A stretch of DNA of 64,000 nt from Lethocerus indicus (GCA_019843655.1 JACDQD010000008.1:10698442-10762441); one strand, 5' to 3'. Shown: positions 12,701-26,126, counted from the stretch's first letter. Numbers and translations: made by a program. Notes: generated by a model from the sequence alone, not told the origin.

Positions 12701-13999
12701 AATAAGAAACATTGAATGTAGAATAATTCCGGTATCTAAGCTCTGATTAGCTCTGGATTTAATACAGATAATACCGCTCCAAAACTTCACTGCAGAAGTA
12801 TTACAAATATCAAACATTTCACACGAACTAAAAGTAAATAAACTATTTATCTACTGCGTATGTAATTATTTTGAATATGGAAAATAATCATGAAAGTAAT
12901 CATGCAGGATATTCACGAATTAGGCAGGAAGTTAATTTATTTTACCTCGATTTGTAATAATACTCAGATTCGACCCTAAGGTGGATTGATTCTAGGGCTG
13001 AATTAATTATATTCGGAGCAGTTCCCTCAGATTTGCTTCGAAGGCCTGTCCGGGTCGGACCAATGACCGTGTAAGTAAAGTAACTGAATACACGAATAAG
13101 ATACTCGGTTAAGCCGGCGTTAAAGGAACCGGCACCGGGACTACGATAGGTACGCCTCCGGTCTCCGGGACAACATGGCCTTGTTTGGTCCTCCGATCAA
13201 AACCCGGCTCGCTCTGAATCGGCGAAACCACTCGCCTTAAATAGAAACGGCCCAAACGAGCCGCACTCCTGGACGCGATAAAAGATTCAAGCGTGGACAA
13301 AAAAAAGAACAAGAAATTTAAGCCACTAATCTCATAATAGATGCTGTAAAAATATCTATGTTAACAGTTTATTTAATAATTATTGAAAGCGCATCATAGT
13401 TTGGCTACAAGTATACTTGAACAAGAGGCCCAATTGCGAACTATAGTATTATGTACTCGTAATAATCTTCTCAATCTATTTTATGTGTTGGAAAAATATA
13501 AAGGAATAAACCAATAAGATTAAGCACAGTTCGGGAATAATTGTATACTGAGAGGGACCCAATGGCGCCATTGGGCGAAATTGGCACGGAATCGCCAATC
13601 CATCCGATCAATCCAAGGAACGCTGTGTTGTTCAAAAACGTGACAAAATGCCAAACAACTTCCAGCAATAGTACCAGCATCATTCCCGTCCGGGGAATGT
13701 TGCAAAGGGGTACTGCCCCCGGTGAAATATTTAAATGAGATATTCATTTGATTCCGAGCTGAAGTTTCAAGATGACGTGATAAAAACAGACCGGGTTAAT
13801 TAGTCCCAGGTTCAACAATAGGAATTTTTTGTTCTTTGATATCATTGAAGGTTAAGGTTAACAAGCTTATTTAAGGCTATAACTATGGGCGAAATATACT
13901 AGCTATTCGGTAGTAATACCTAGTTAACTTTATCAGTACACGATTGTTTCCGGTATTCACGATGCCATTTTCTCAACGCCTTATTAAAAAATTGGAAAT
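6741..13999. other. Long stretch without a recognised gene
   Basis: GC-rich patches at about 7500-7930 and 8290-8850 hold open frames of 80-138 codons on both strands (the longest is plus 8417-8833). None shows a known motif, a hydrophobic segment or paired splice sites, so they are not called. The rest is AT-rich. Small items include a run of eleven G at 8161-8171 and a 9-bp inverted repeat (GAAAGTTCA at 10859-10867, its complement at 10884-10892). A weak plus-strand acceptor/donor pair at about 13031-13070 was judged insufficient. Confidence 0.45.
10259..10288. repeat. (GA)n microsatellite
   Basis: Interrupted GA repeat, about 14 units with one GATA interruption, followed by an A and G-rich run. 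Confidence 0.9.
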
Positions 14000-14002
14000 G
14001 CT

Positions 14003-14048
14003 ATAAATTAGAATTCATATAAATTAGAATTCTAGTATAAATTAGAAT
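14003..14048. repeat. Short tandem repeat, about 17-bp unit, 2.7 copies
   Basis: Three successive copies start with ATAAATTAGAAT at 14003, 14019 and 14037. The first two continue with TTC and a variable end; the last is truncated. It is a local tandem duplication in AT-rich DNA with no sign of function. Confidence 0.8.
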
Positions 14049-15790
14049 GGAAATTTAGTACCTGCGTTATTATGTCAAAATCGTTATTACCTTCTGGAAT
14101 CCTGGATAAATTCGCATTACCTACTTGTTGCAGGGAAAAACAAACCCTCCAGAGTTCGCCAGCCACCCCCAAAATAAAGGGGCTTTGTGTTGAAAACCGG
14201 CATATATGTTTTTTCAAATAGGCTCTCACGGAGCATATAATCGAGGGACGTTTTGGCAGGGTCCCCTCCCCACTCACAGTTCCGACCACCAAGAACAAAA
14301 CCTCTTCACAACGACCGCTAAGACCGAGTCAATCTCGGGCCTTTATTATCAGGGGGAGAGAAAAAGACCCCAAAGAGTGAGTGAAAAAACATACCTAAAA
14401 AAAATATAGACTTCCAGTCAGTAGGACGGCGGAAGTGGCCCTAGACCAGGGGAGCACAATGGTCGGACCCCGGCCTAGGTACAAACGATTCGGTTTTTGT
14501 TTCGTCCATTCAGTATTCCTTGTAAAATACTCTCGGCATGGAAAATCCGCCGTTAATTGCCCATATCGAATTAGAAAAACCGATAGTGGAGAACCGTACT
14601 TTAAAACCGGGTCGAACAATACCCCTCTCCGGTTATCGTTCAATCATCGTCGTAATTTGTGATTGTCAGTATAGCAGTGCAAAATTAAAAAAAGGTTATG
14701 AAAAATTTCGACTCCCCCCAGTTCCCAAGGTGATGGGAAAAGGAAAGCATTATTAGTGATTGAATGACCCCAGTCTTGGCATTTTATACTCCCAGAGTTC
14801 AATAGCGGTTCACGGGTAATTACAGGAGAGAACAAAACTGTGGTTTCTGTACTGAACCATTCCAGTTTCGGTTTCATATTGTTGTTAACGATATTATAGT
14901 TAGTCTCTTAAACATTTCGTTTATTCTTCTACTTTTCAATAGGCTCATGGTCCATTGCGTTCACAACCAGGTGAAAGAGGGGTCAAAATATGGTGAAGAA
15001 GCTTTCTACATTTATTTATTCGTTTATGACATTTTTATTTTTGCTTACGAATGTTTTTCGATACGTACAATAATCTCCAGTTTTCTACCCGCCGTGGTAG
15101 TAAACGTGAGGGTTACCCCTTTTCGATGGATATTGTTAGCACAGTTCAATTGTTAACTTGTGTAGCGGAATGAGCCAAAAACGGTTGAATGGCCATCCTT
15201 CGGAGGGATAATTATTTCTAGGGAATTTCAGAAGGCACTAACGCCTAATCTGCGCTCGAAATCAAAGAAAGTCGTCCGCACGGAAATTCCCGGGGGGCTT
15301 AGATTAACGACGGAACCGCTACGCGAGTCGGAATTAGTCCAATAATATCCACAGATCCGTAGCACTGAGACTTCTTAAATCCCGGAGGCTTCTGGAATTT
15401 TAATTTCGCGAAAGCTCCAAGGCAGATCTAATTTAGATTAGGGTCTACCTTCGGGTGTATTGACCCCCTCTCGCCCTTACCAATACATCCTTGAAAATGG
15501 GAAAAGCGCTTAGCGATAACATCGGACCATTAACGCAAATGCAACTACCAACGTAATCGTAGGAGAGTTACTTTTCCCGGGACATTATACAATAAGGCAG
15601 ACTTTTAAGCTTCGGCAAAGAAGTAAATTATCAAATCACGATTATCTCGGTATAACAATACTGGAATTACATAAACTATCTTCTTCTTTATTCCTAGTTA
15701 AATATCCCACGATACTAATTCTTGTAATGTGCAATGTAAAGTATAATTATGGTGTATCTGAATTCCAATGTAAACAACGATAGTTTTCAG

Positions 15791-15807
15791 GCTGGTTCGA
15801 TTCCAGC
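15791..15807 (+). ncRNA. Isolated tRNA T-arm / pol III B-box
   Basis: The sequence GCTGG-TTCGATT-CCAGC forms a perfect 5-bp stem with the canonical 7-base T-loop and contains the consensus B-box GGTTCGATTCC. No matching acceptor stem (needed against the following ACGCGGC) or clear D-arm lies in the 75 bases upstream, so this is not an intact tRNA gene. It may be the relic of a tRNA-derived SINE or of a decayed tRNA pseudogene. Confidence 0.4.
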
Positions 15808-18800
15808 ACGCGGCACAACGCCATTCCGACCGAATTATGTTACACTAAGTTGAATACTGCGATATATTTCTGTTGGTGGCTATTGTGTGCAGCAGTCATT
15901 AGCGACAGGCCTTAACGCGAACAATACAGGGCGAGCCGGGAGGCTATGAATTTTTTTTTAAAACCCGCTGGGTTTACACTATTTCTGAAGTGAACGCTAC
16001 GCCGTGTGGAGCATTCCGAATCGCTAAAAATGGGGCCAAAAAAATATATCGTCCGAGCGATTTGATTTGCCGCGAGTAAAAACTTTGTCCGAAACTCTGG
16101 GACGATTTTCACCGGCGGCTCCCCGGGCGTCCGCGACAATGCGGAGAAAGTCGACGCCGCCTTCGGGGAACGAGAGAACAGGAGAGAGAAGAGGAAGAAC
16201 AACCGAAGAAGACGGACAAAGTGATGAAGAGAAAGAGAGGGGGGGGCTGGGCGCAGAGGGACAGAGAGTGAGAGGGGAACGGAAGTCTGACAGCCACAGG
16301 AAACGGCTCCGTAGTAATTTAGTGTCGCACTGAGCTTTTTTACACCACGCTCTCCCTACCCTTTTATACACCGTTTTGAAGTTGATTCAAACGCGCATGG
16401 GGCCCTATACACCCGGTACATGGGCACATGTTGCACGGGCACGCCACTGTATTCCTGTGGGAAATAAAAGCACAATAGACTGTTCTAGACGCTAAAAAAG
16501 TCTTAGTACCCGTAAAGAGAGTAAGGATTGACTTACACAATAACTATTACGGAATTGTTCATAGGTATGAAACATAAGGAAGATGTACCAGAGATGAACT
16601 AAACCTTTTAAATGTAACGATTTATCTGTTCGTATTACTTAATCTAAGGAGGACACTAGAATGGGATCGTTATGATTCTAATATATGTAAAACTACATTC
16701 CACTATATTTTATCTTTAGCCTGAATCTTACGCTTTAGACAATTTTTTACCATATATATGAACATTATTGGCAAATATTTTACACCTCAAACTGCGGTAT
16801 ACATTCTTAAATTAACGTCAGCAAGGTATTTTCAATTCATATGAACGAAAAATCTTCAGAATATTGCATTCAGGTGGAGTGCAGGACGTCTACAATAGCG
16901 GCCATAGGGCTTCCGGTACTTTCGCCGGTGTCAGATTCACGGCAGTAACTGTTTATGAAGACATTTCGATTGGACTGTATACTTTTAAATTAGGCTACAC
17001 TTAGTTCCGTTAGCGGGACGACCGGTTTAATATAAAAGGGAGGCGGTTGCCAAAAAGGCGGTCCGACGGGAGGGCCGAAAAGCGTCGAACCTGGGCCCCG
17101 CGGTCCAAAATCGCTATTGCACAACATCTCGAATTGAGTCACAGCCGCCCCCGGCCACAACGTGGGATTTCAGAGGTTCGGGAATGCCCACGAAACGGGC
17201 TCCGGTCCTTGTACAGAGAGCCGACACGAAGCTGTATTCCGTCTAGATGGGGACTAGATGGACCGCGATTCCGAAATAACTGGAGATTTCCGGAAGTTTA
17301 AAACATCCTCGAAAAAAGGAAATTCCTTTGATAGGATATTAAAATTTATTAGAAACAACAATCTTCTAGTGATGCCTAAAATATAATTTAAAAATTTGGA
17401 TCCTTAGGTTCAAAACATTTCCATTCTCAAACTAAACTTGGCTTATAAACGAAACTAAAGGAGTATGCATTAATTTGTAGGAAGTTAAACAATTTACTTG
17501 ATTTTAAGTTGCACTGAGATGAATTTAAGACTTGTGCTGCTAGACCTGACGCACAAAGTACTACTGAGGTTGTTGAGGAACAGAAACAGGTCTAAATTGG
17601 GGCCAAGTAAGGTGAGAAAAGAATTATGATACTGCATGAAGATTATTCGTATTAATTTGAACCGGAGCAATTTCTTTCAATTGCGCAATAAAGGTGTATT
17701 ATTGTAGATAAAAAACCTTTTTACGTAAATTTTCAATTAGAAACGTCAAACATGCAACGGTGTTGCAACCTTCCCGGCGGGTTGCGACACCCCGCATATT
17801 TTCCGGCTTACCGCACAGATCGAACGCAGATTATTGCATCCTATTTCCGCCTACCGTCCAAGTAAAAACAAGGCCTGGAGACGGCTCAAAGACCCGAAAC
17901 CCACCTCCGGGGATTATCAATATTATTGGAGCAATTTTGGGCCACTGATTGGAAACCCAACGGGTAATGGTTTAAAATGTCCCAATAGGAACTTAAACGT
18001 CAAGGATAAACGGGTCCGGGCGTAAGCTCAGAATTACTGACGATCTTAGAAAACCCAAGGTCGCTCGTCGGGAACGTTAAACCCAAGCAAGGTAGGAGTT
18101 AAAATAAAACCTGCTGTCGCGCCCAGTCTACGCTTCAGTCTTATAAAGAAACACAACTGCTATCGGATCTCGGGCCTGAATCGGAATTACAAAACTTATC
18201 CTATGATACAATGTCTGCTGCATTCATTAAACGACTCGGGTCCAGCGAAGGTCAAACATATTACTATAAAATAACGCCAGCTGAACTCTACAAGCATCGA
18301 AGCTCCTAGACTGAATAAAGGTGCGTACAGCTGATACAAAATGTGACCGTAGCAATGATGAATTCAGTACTGAGGGTTCAAAACTGAACTGAAGATCAGT
18401 TTTACATCATTAATCTTTTGTTGGGTAAGACAGATAAAAAGGAAATCAGATTTTTCAGACAGCTTCAAAACGCGGACGCCATTTATAATCGCGATAAGAC
18501 TATCGATAGGCTTAACTTACAGAGCGAACGTGAGTCTCTATTATGATGAAATTCGCCTTCGGCGTTCGAACCCGCCTTGAATCAACGTAAGCGCGGATTA
18601 TATGGTCTCACTAAAATCAGGAATTTTAGAATCAAAATTGCGGATATTATATAATCGAAGCAGTATCGATATGTTCGCGGTCGGAGCGTCCGCGTTAAAA
18701 TAAACCGGGCCCCGTCGTCGACAGATCTTCCCTCGCCCTACTTGTCCCATTAAATATGATCCAGGTTCAATTCGATTACGGTTAGGTCTAATGAAACTTT

Positions 18801-19695
18801 AAAAACAAGCCAATTCGATTCGATTCCCCGGTGGCCTCATCACCAAACGTCAAAGAAGAGTTTCATTGAGGTGGGAGTAGCAAAAAACCGTAAATGCGGG
18901 AACCGATACCGGTACTGTAATTGAGTGGTGGGGGAGTGACATACCTTCGGTCGAGACCTCACACCCTCTCATTATCAAACTAAAACCGTGACTCCGCTTC
19001 AACCGTACTGCGTTATACAACACTTGTAGTGAATTCAACATATTTGAGTGTAAAACATACGAGATAATGACAATACGTCGGGAAAACCTAAATAGGCATT
19101 GTTAAAAATAGCGTTACATGGATCGGGTAATTCAACCTTAAAACTACATACACTTTGACATTCCATGTCATATCCAAGAACTTAAAAGTATGCAATATAA
19201 ATGTAAGGTGACTTACCGGAGAATCTTGCTAAAAACCTGTAGAAACTAGACATGAGTCCTTCACTGTAAGTTCTCCCAACCCACAACATATTCAGTTTAC
19301 TGATCACTTCCGAACAACAAGAGTTAGAAATAAGAAAGGAGAAACCCTTCCGATCTCTCAATCCGAGCAATCAATCGAAAGACGGAAAGTAAAAAACTAC
19401 GTCACCTCGACACAGCACATATTTTTTATTTCGGATAACACTTTTTTCCCTAATCGATATTTCACAGAACCGTCCAGCGTCGGACCATGATCGGTGGTCG
19501 AATAATTTTCAAAAAATTCGTCGCGTATTTTGGCTTTTCGGATTCACATTTCGAGGCCGCCTTCTTCCAGTGGGTTTAACGTGTACACAGTGCGCGAAGG
19601 TGGGGGGGAATTGCGTGTAAAATGGAAAATCGCGTTACTCCAAACGAAATTAACTGTTGAAGAATCTGTAGTGTAAAAATCAGTGTTTGTATCCG

Positions 19696-19900
19696 ACGGC
19701 AGTAGCTCAGTCAGCGGAGTGCGGAGAGTTTCTGGTCGGACGGCGCTTGTACACTGAACGGGGCGGCCTCCCACACGAGCCTGGCTCCGGCCCCCAGGCG
19801 GAAACAGGCGAAGACGCCCGAACCCCGGGGTTTGCCCCCACCCGACCGTACCCCATCATACCCCACCATACCACTCCTTTCGGGAACTCGTGAGGGCCCT
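19696..19900 (+). other. tRNA-like A-box at head of GC-rich block (possible SINE relic)
   Basis: The segment GCAGTAGCTCAGTCAGCGG begins at 19699 and matches the D-arm/A-box consensus of tRNA genes (TAGCTCAGT followed by GG). It leads into about 200 bp of very GC-rich sequence. No B-box is found at the expected distance, so at most this is a diverged tRNA-derived element, or the match is fortuitous. A 68-codon plus-strand frame over the block (19687-19893) is likely a by-product of the high GC. Confidence 0.25.
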
Positions 19901-20632
19901 TATTTAGATTAAAGGGAGGGAAAGGTTTGGGGCTGGCTCTCCCTTAAGGGAAGAGGCGCCTACCACTGCCCCGCCTTCACTGAACGGTATTGTGTCCTCT
20001 TGCGGCCCAGTACACTTTTCCTGAAAATAATCCTGTTTAACTTCAATAGGACCTCGAGTGAAGCACATAACTGCAGAGGTTACATAATTACCAACCCAGT
20101 CTTATAACATTTATAAAGCGGCAATAAAAATGAACTTGAATAAAATGAAAAAACCTTTTATTGAATGCACATTATTGTAAAACAAACTTCTCCTCAATAT
20201 TAAGTATAGGATGCGTGTATCACTGTTTTATAGATATTTCATTTTCTCGCTGTGATCTCCCTGAAGCTATTTTCAAGCTAAATCGTAAATTGACGTAACA
20301 TGTTTCATTACTACAACTTTCGACTTTTATCACCTACAATTATCAAAATGACATCAGCCACATATGATAATAAGAAATTGCGGTCACTCAATAACTCTTA
20401 TCGGGCCTTCGATGTTTACACGTCGGTCCGAACGGCGTCACTTTCTGTTCTACCTTAGATAATAATTTTAACTCCGTCTTTTCGGACGTTAACTCGTCGT
20501 TCGGATTTTAACTCGTCTCGTATTATCGGGGTATCATTTATCAATTGGAATATACGGTTTTTTGGAACGCATTAGTTGTAAGTTTCATTACATAATGAAA
20601 ACCGTAAAGTCGACATTTTACATTCGAATACT

Positions 20633-20651
20633 GGGTGGTTCGAATCCACCC
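20633..20651 (+). ncRNA. Isolated tRNA T-arm / pol III B-box
   Basis: GGGTGG-TTCGAAT-CCACCC is a perfect 6-bp stem around a canonical T-loop and includes the consensus B-box GGTTCGAATCC. No D-arm or acceptor partner is visible upstream, so it is not a tRNA gene as it stands. Like the T-arm at 15791 it may be a SINE or tRNA relic. Confidence 0.4.
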
Positions 20652-22398
20652 GAGTGGATGATGGCTAGCCTGACATTAGCCATGGATTTTAGCCTTAACC
20701 TAGTCAATAAGCAGGGATACACTGTAATCGTAAGTTGCCCCTGCGATCGCGAAGCGCATAACGGCAACAAGCCAATTGCGCTATATAAGCAATGAGGAAA
20801 AAAATTGACATTTTATTTGACTGAATAAAAAATGTACTACTCTTTTTGGGCCCCATTACTTTTCTACTTTCGGGCACAAATTTCTGCACACTCTCCCACA
20901 TCTTCCAATCGACTTTCCTAAGGGTGACAAGCCTATGTCAACTAGTCGAGTGTTAGGATAAGCCGTTCCTGTAGGGTGCACGACTGTATTCTGTATCGTC
21001 GGTCCAAGCCAGGATAAAGGGGGACCTGATAATTCGGCACGTGTGGCTGCTCGATAACCGGCGCTCGGTAAATATTGTGGCTTCCTACTCACTTCCTCTC
21101 TCAGCTTTATTAAACGGGAGGTGGGAGAAAAAAAAATTAATTTATGGCTGGGATTTATTTCCCCGATTTGGTTCCCCCCGCTCGGTGAAGCTATAGTTAG
21201 AACTGGAACATTTTTGCAGGAAAAATGACATTTTCGTGAAATATAGCTGGAAACCTTACATCTACTACTGTATGGCGTCGGGTTTTAAGGAGAATAATTT
21301 ACCCATTGAATCTTAAGTGTTTTAAGGCATTTACGAGGAATGTTAAAAAATACATACATAAAGAGAGATTACAAACAGTTAACAGAGAAAGAAATATCTT
21401 TTACAAAGTTATATTTTAGCCTTAATAGTGGTAAGAGGAAGGATCCGACTGGGTTCTGCAAATTTTGGTGTACTGGGTGTTACCGGGACGTATATTTCAA
21501 GCATGCTTGGTTAAATGCCAGACATCCTAAAAACACAGTTTATATATGTTATATCTAACGTGTCTGTAAGCTAAAAATTTCGACATATCAAAACGAAAGG
21601 AAATGCAACTTTACACGCTGATCGCGGTTTACAAGCGTATTTTAAACGGATTTTGAAGAGGCTAAATCTTTATCGGAAATATTGCTGAAGGATTTCGATA
21701 ACCCGGTCGTTGTAATCGAATATCTAATCGCGAAACCAACAACATTTAACCGAATAAAAAAGCTTAATTAAACTGGAAAAAATAATTTTATGCCATCAAA
21801 AATGTACTCGTGTCGTCAAAAAGGCCTCTGCGCCAGGATGCATGCAACGAAAAAAATTGTGATAATTTACGATTTATGCTATAATATGTATATTGATATA
21901 GAAATATAGTATGTGTAATTTGTATGGTAACAACAACCCTACGTAGAGTGGACAGTCCTGAATTAGAGCCCGGCGGGCGACCAGAAACGTTTCAAAAAAA
22001 GACCAGTATGTAAAAGACCGTTTCAGTATGTAAGATTTAAATCCAACGCTTAAACATACTTCAGTATGATAATATTAAACCGGTCGAATGGTCACAAAGA
22101 AAGGCCCTGTGCAGTAAAATGAACGAAGATAGGCGCGAAGAACAGTGTAACAGGCTGCTCACTTATAGCCAATTAACTCACATGTCATTACAGTAAATGC
22201 ATAACTTCCACTTCAATTCTACTGTTTTACAGGCCTTACAAATAGCCCGTTCCCCAAGGATAGTTTATACACAGAATAACGTAACCCAAGATCGGGCGTA
22301 CCGAATCCAATTCACCTACGTGGAACATCGCCAATTTCTCATTTCAAACTTTCATCTAGCTCACCTTTTTTTATAATTGAAGAATTTAATCGTATCAT

Positions 22399-22402
<4 letters not shown>

Positions 22403-22445
<43 letters not shown>
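22403..22445. repeat. (TA)n microsatellite
   Basis: About 21 uninterrupted TA units. Confidence 0.95.
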
Positions 22446-22447
<2 letters not shown>

Positions 22448-22800
22448 AACTGATATAAATTGATTTCGATTCGGTGGTACGTTTACTATTTCTAGATCGC
22501 AGAAGTATAGAAATTCAATTTTCTAAAAATTAAATTATAAATGACAATCAATCAGTTATCGGGAATGGGATTCGTCGGGCGCCTTGTTTAAGAGTCCTTT
22601 AACCCGTAATCTCACGTGTACAAACACAAGTTTCAACTTAATCACGAAAACAAGTAGCGGTTATTTAAGAAAATGGATTTTGTGCCAGTATTTCAGTCCA
22701 ATGCGCGTATTTCGAAATGTGTGTCTAGAAATTATTGCCGTTAACTAAAATTACAATTAGTATACAGTAAAGTTTAAAGTGATATTTCTGGGGTTTCTAG

Positions 22801-22835
22801 ATACACTTTATCCTAGAGTTTGGTGGCAATTAAAG
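22801..22835 (+). CDS. Candidate short exon (35 nt)
   Basis: A moderate acceptor (GGGGTTTCTAG) is followed by 35 nt and a strong donor (TTAAAG followed by GTAAGTG). Only one of the three frames is open; it leaves two bases at the start and ends on a complete codon, and reads TLYPRVWWQLK. A coding micro-exon of this size is possible, but chance occurrence in 64 kb is also plausible. No neighbouring exon could be linked by phase. Confidence 0.25.
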
Positions 22836-25800
22836 GTAAGTGTTTCATGAGTACTGAGTTCAATTATTGAACACGATCAGTACAACTATTGAAGTATGTT
22901 TCCAGCACATGGTTGGAGGTTGAGAGAACAGTTTCAAAAATGCCGGTACTGTGCAGGTGCGTTAGTTAATAAAAGGGAATGGCGGGGATGAGGCGTGCGA
23001 CTGTAAAGGCGACGAGGATTCATTCAGGTCCTAGGTGGCGGCGCCTCCTCCCCGGCTGGAATGTCGGTTCTAGCTCCCCTTCTCATTTCCACAAATTGCT
23101 CTTCCATTATGAGCTGTCCCCCCGTCTATTTCTGTCCACGGGTCGTACCGGGGCCGTACACGTAACTCGAACCGGAGGTATGACCCGGCCCCAATGCCCT
23201 TTCCCGAGCCATTCTTGCGTTTTTCAACAGTTTGAATCTCATTACTCAGCCACTGTCCGTTTTGCATTCCTCGAAGACTGACGGGAAATTTAACGGTTTT
23301 TCTACGCCAATACGCCAATACCTCTCATTTTCATCTTCGAATTCGGACACATAGAATCCGAAAGAATTACATTACAATATACGACTGTGGCACAATAAAT
23401 TTCCTTGCTATTTCTTAATCATTTTTTAATGTTTTTATTCGTGAAAAATATATACGACATCACTGTAGGTAATTCATTATATTAAATAATAATAAAGGCC
23501 AAACCGCAGGAAGACCACTGAATATTCCATTTTATTTTTAATAAATAGCGTATTAAATAAATAAAATATTTTCTTACAGTCTGGATACAGTATTGAACTA
23601 TTCAGTATTCAGCGCTGCACACGCTCTTCTCAGGTGTACGTAATTTCAGCAATAGTGAGATCATATACAGCGGATGTACGCCACCTTCTATTTTTAACGA
23701 ATGGAAATTCAAGAAACAAGGAAAATATACGTGAATCTATTTTAAAATAGTGACACACAGAAGTTTTAATGTATATGTGCCACAATAAATTCATCATTGG
23801 CCACATAACCGATTGCACCGTTTTTTGTGATTGTACTAATACAGGATGGATGGGGCCTAAGACATGAGCTCACATAGGTCTGGGGCCATATCGAACGATC
23901 GGAAGAATGGTACGAGCCTAAGTGGTAATAAAATCGAATTTGGGAGGGGCGGCTCAATTAAATTAGATTAAGTGTTCAAATCAAATGCTATCGCCTCTGT
24001 TGATACTGGCTGTGATGCAGGGATTAATTTCGCGCTATATTGAGCAATCAAGATGCCGCTCTTACAATCGGAATGCAGAGGCACGATAAGTGCGATGATG
24101 AGTGGCCGGCTATTTTTAGACGGTCTATATTCCAAGGAAGTCACTTATTTGAAAAGATACTAAGAGCGATATGCTGCGGATTTCGCAACATTATTACAGG
24201 CAATTTAATATTATGAATACAATATAAGTATGTAGAATCCCGCGGTATCACGGTATAACTAGAGTAGACATACGAAAACGACTCTAAGTATCCCCAGACA
24301 TCATAAATAATGTCTAAAAAATATATCACAACATTTTACAATTCCGAGCATCTAAATTCAATATATATATAGGTCTACAATACGTAAATGGAATTTTTTC
24401 GGGGTCCCGTTTTCGTTTATTTTGTTTCGAAAAGTTCGTCAAATCGTATATATAAAAAAGATTTTAAATAGCAAAACGTTTATGACAATTAATATGACCA
24501 ATGAATCCGTACTATTATATGAATATGCGACATCTTAGAAGTCTTGTCATTGTTTGTCTGCAAGTACTTAAACATATTTAATAAAAGATTACATAGGAAC
24601 AAATCAATCGAAGCGCGTTAAGTAATGAAAACAGTTTTTACTCTTGCGTTCTGTAATATGTACGTACTGAAACCGCGCGCGCCCCCTGAGTTCTTTGAAC
24701 TCTCGCTCTAACTGATGCATTTAATCTGCCATCCATTTCATCCATTATCGTTCCATTATATTCGGGGCAATACATTAATTACTTAGTTAAATTAAAACCA
24801 CCACTGGCACACAGAGGAGAAATAGGTCCAAGGTCGATAAATACAAAACAGGACGTTCTAAATACAAAATCGAAAATTCATATAACAAATTAAATTTTCC
24901 GTCATGCAAATTGGCAATTATTTCGCACAATTATGGTATTAACACAAATAAAATATTTCGAAACTGGGGAAAACACGCCAGCAGCAGAACTCGAACCTAC
25001 GTCCTTCCGCTTTCCCCGGAAAAGAAACTAGCTTTCCTCCCCACTCAGAATATAATAATAATAATGTTTAGGGTAGTTCTCAGTATGCTATAATGGGCAA
25101 CGAATAAATGTATGCTACTTCAATTCTACCGAAGGTAGTGTGCTGTTAAAAGAATTTTAAGTGAAAGTATTCCATAAATGTACTGATATGTGATTCGGGC
25201 GTGGATCGCTTTTAGAGCCCATTGACTTCAATCAGCAAAATGGCCGAAAAAAGCAATTCACGCATCAAATGTTGCGGTAATGCAATTTATATTTATCGGA
25301 TTCAATTGTCTACTTCACAAAAGCTAAGACTGGAAAAGTGTTCCGGGATACGAAATATTTTAACAGATTGAGTCAGAAATCATGTCTGTGGTGTAAGAAG
25401 CTCACGTAGGCAGGACTGGGATGTGGGCCGCGCTGCGAGTGTAGGCTCTGTACGCCCAAATGCAACAACAATTAATATGTTAAAATAGAAGTTTTATTTT
25501 GATTATTATTAATATTGTAAAATGAAGAGTAAAAATGCGCAATAAAAAATTAAATGAATTGTCACGGCTGGAAATGAAATTGTCGGGTGGCTGATTGGGA
25601 CGCGGAACATATGCCAAACCGCAATATAAAATAAATAGTTGCGCAATGTAAAGTACACCGCAACATCGATTCATTCTTTATGTTTAATAAAATTTTTATA
25701 TCTAATCATATTTCACACATTTACAGAAAATATTTCAGTCCTACTAAAAGAATATTAGTGGCACCATTTAATGTCATCAGATATACCTAGGGCATATGTT

Positions 25801-26076
25801 ATGTTAGTAGCGGTTAATTACTTCTTTTTTATTTCGTTTTCACGTCTGGTTAGCATAGGTGAAAGTTTTGCTTTCATACTGCCTGGCGGCTTGTTCTTAA
25901 GGGTACGCAGTATTTATAGTTCCGATTATTCTGTTCATTATAATAACCCCCACGCGATAGTTACACGTGGCTCCTTGGGTTCTAGAAAGCTGATACTGTT
26001 CACTTTGACAGTAAGTTTTCGTCATGTTAGACGTCAAGAGCCGGCCGACAATGGGAGGTGACATCCGAAATCCGGA

Positions 26077-26079
<3 letters not shown>
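22836..26079. other. Non-coding stretch with one GC-rich patch
   Basis: A GC-rich patch at about 22980-23200 holds a 100-codon plus-strand frame (22979-23281) with no recognised motif. A minus-strand frame at 23766-23957 was inspected and not identified. The remainder is AT-rich. A tRNA-like relic near 25 kb is listed separately. Confidence 0.45.
24972..25052 (-). mobile_element. tRNA-like segment, probable tRNA-derived SINE fragment
   Basis: Read on the minus strand, a D-arm-like segment (CTGAGTGGGGAGGAAAGC) is followed about 25 bases later by AAAGCGGAAGGACGTAGG and then TTCGAGT, the order and spacing of the D-arm, variable region and T-loop of a tRNA. The B-box here is GGTTCGAGTTC, close to consensus. 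The T-stem is imperfect and no acceptor stem closes, so this is not a functional tRNA. The pattern resembles the head of tRNA-derived SINEs. The family and the element's far end are not determinable by eye. Confidence 0.35.

Positions 26080-26124
<45 letters not shown>
26080..26124. repeat. (TA)n microsatellite
   Basis: About 22 uninterrupted TA units. They produce false open frames of alternating isoleucine and tyrosine on both strands. Confidence 0.95.

Positions 26125-26126
<2 letters not shown>

Larger units (their letters stand above)
14049..22402. other. Long stretch without a recognised protein gene
   Basis: GC-rich patches occur at about 16060-16330, 17040-17300, 17760-18070 and 19540-20000. 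Their open frames (62-115 codons) overlap on both strands and show no motif. Two isolated tRNA T-arm hairpins and a tRNA-like A-box are listed separately. An acceptor at 21219 (ACATTTTTGCAG) opens a 31-codon frame to a stop at 21314-21316, but lacks any other support. A minus-strand donor near 19215 (TCTCCG followed by GTAAGTC) ends an open frame that begins near 19370, again without a firm acceptor. Three copies of CAGTATG lie at 22004, 22024 and 22062. Confidence 0.45.

Noticed and set aside
13031..13070. 40-nt exon between TTCCCTCAG and GTGTAAGTAAAG
   Set aside because: The acceptor tract is short and the donor lacks the usual G before GT. The open frame of 13 codons is too short to weigh.
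16024..16371. Opposed ORFs of 115 and 88 codons
   Set aside because: They are mirror frames of one purine-rich block (E, R and G on one strand, S, P and L on the other), typical of composition bias.
19696..19770. Intact tRNA gene suggested by TAGCTCAGT
   Set aside because: No anticodon stem, T-arm or acceptor pairing follows; at best an A-box relic.
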